Shown here in pieces: positions 63,129 through 64,000 of a stretch of 64,000 nt of DNA. The notes beneath the pieces were generated by a model. That model did no database searches, was not told where the DNA came from, and saw nothing but the letters and a program-made list of their open reading frames with translations. Positions within the stretch are counted from its first letter, which is position 1, and every line of letters begins with the position of its first letter. This DNA is from Phytophthora hibernalis (lineage: Eukaryota > Oomycota > Peronosporomycetes > Peronosporales > Peronosporaceae), in assembly GCA_012656075.1 (NCBI GenBank), contig JAAKBF010000210.1:144873-208872 (forward strand), in the 5' to 3' direction. The position numbers were made by a program, and so were the translations under genes.

Positions 63129-64000
63129 TGTCGTGTAGGATCACGCAGAAATTCTCACTACCAAATGGTATGAGTCCCACCAACAACACTCGCTTCTCCT
63201 TGTCAGGTCAACGAGCGTTGGATCAAACCTGAAGACCAGGAACGATCCCTTACGCCGGGTTGGATGTGAACCCTCTGTACACCTAGGTTGTATTAGGCCA
63301 ACCCAATAACCTGCACCACTAGGAGCTAGTATGCAATATTGCGCTTTCGCGCGAACCCCCGCAGTCCCTCAGAAGGAAGGGTACCGGCTGTCAAGCCTAA
63401 TACGGGTTTGCCGAGGTAAAACCTCGGCGGGTAGTAAAATATGTATGGAACACTCGGTTCCACTATAATATATGGTGAACGACGCTTCTCGTCGCTCCCA
63501 ACACTCGGCCACTCTAATCTCTTGGACTGACCAGCAACAAACCCTCGGTTCAATGTACCTTAGGCTCGCTGACCAGCATCCCACAAGCCGAGCGTATCCA
63601 GACCCTAAGATAAGCTAGCTAGACTTACCGAAGACGGACTTGACCCTTGGGGGAAGACTGCTGATTTATTTCTGTTGATCTATGGCTCTGAGAGCCTCTG
63701 TAGTCAATCCTATAGCTAGTCCTATACGTAAATACAAATATCCAGTGTGAACCGATCCCAGTATGTGATCCTGTACCCGGCTCTATAAGACCGAGGGTAC
63801 GAAACTGAAATGGGTACAAACGAGGGTTCGTACCCTCGGCCGGGAATTTATTATACCCGACCGAGGCCTCGGTCACTAAACTATCGTGGTCACTGTGGCG
63901 CGGGGAATGTAATCCGCCAATCAGGGCACGCCGGTCACTTTCCTTCAGCAAGGGCAACCTTGCCGACTGGCGACCGAGCGTCCCAAAACCCAACACCACC
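63129..64000 (-). repeat. 5' LTR of element B (reaches window edge)
   Basis: At least 872 bp, starting TGTCGTGTAGG and running to the last base; the final bases CAACACCACC match the LTR end CAACACCACA of A except the last. TATA-like box at 63,847-63,855 and palindrome GACCGAGGCCTCGGTC at 63,859-63,874. Flank and target-site duplication are outside the window. Confidence 0.9.

Larger units (their letters stand above)
50024..64000 (-). mobile_element. Element B: near full-length family-1 Ty3/gypsy element with antisense ORF
   Basis: About 14 kb, minus-oriented. From left: 3' LTR, polypurine tract, plus-strand antisense ORF, convergent spacer, then minus-strand pol (chromodomain, integrase, RNase H, RT, protease), gag, PBS and 5' LTR reaching the window edge. 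It shows the whole organisation of the family in one unit. It inserted into element E at 50,023. The LTRs differ from each other at scattered sites by a few percent, so the insertion is not very recent. Coding frames are broken in several places, many shared with element A. Confidence 0.9.

Noticed and set aside
1..64000. tRNA or rRNA genes
   Set aside because: Looked for cloverleaf-like A/B box patterns and rRNA motifs by eye; none convincing. The only tRNA-related sequences are the primer-binding sites.

Overview
The window looks like a repeat-rich oomycete genome, probably Peronosporales (Phytophthora-like). The retroelement Gag and Pol proteins have the style I associate with that group, introns are short (about 60-110 bp, GT-AG), and host genes sit as small islands between nested LTR retrotransposons. 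I could not run a search, so the species is not assigned.

Retroelement layout. Element A (1-10,670, minus) and element B (50,024-64,000, minus) are copies of one large Ty3/gypsy family. Reading from the 5' LTR, each has a PBS, gag with two zinc knuckles, protease, RT, RNase H, integrase and a C-terminal chromodomain. Between pol and the 3' LTR lies a long extra ORF on the OPPOSITE strand, convergent with pol; here it is called the aORF. Element C (11,093-16,688, plus) keeps only the aORF side and 3' LTR of this family and splits a gag gene of another family (10,671-11,092 and 16,689-17,109). Element D (24,867 to about 33,210, plus) is a second gypsy family with the same primer-binding site. 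Its pol is split by an inverted solo LTR of its own family (30,529-31,505). Element E (46,198-50,023, minus) keeps the 3' LTR and aORF of family 2 and is cut by B. A third set of fragments (33,929-35,855) again shows a pol chromodomain facing an antisense ORF.

Host islands. 17,906-22,479 encodes a protein with six bromodomains and basic linkers. 41,248-42,533 (minus) is a two-exon cyclin. 42,769-44,626 (plus) joins an acetolactate synthase regulatory (ACT) domain to a zeta-type P-loop kinase domain. 44,786-45,316 (minus) is a secreted-protein pseudogene with two in-frame stops.

DNA transposons and MITEs. A pogo/CENP-B-like transposase relic lies at 37,187-38,921. A TA-flanked Tc1/mariner-type MITE is at 33,412-33,578, and a TTAA-flanked piggyBac-type MITE at 39,218-39,806.

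The most interesting system is the antisense aORF. It recurs in at least two and probably three gypsy families with a common plan: start beside the 3' LTR, N-terminal coiled coil, Ser/acidic plus Pro-rich middle, and a Trp-rich C-terminal domain ending tail-to-tail with the chromodomain. Every copy here is mutated, so its function is inferred only from recurrence and architecture.
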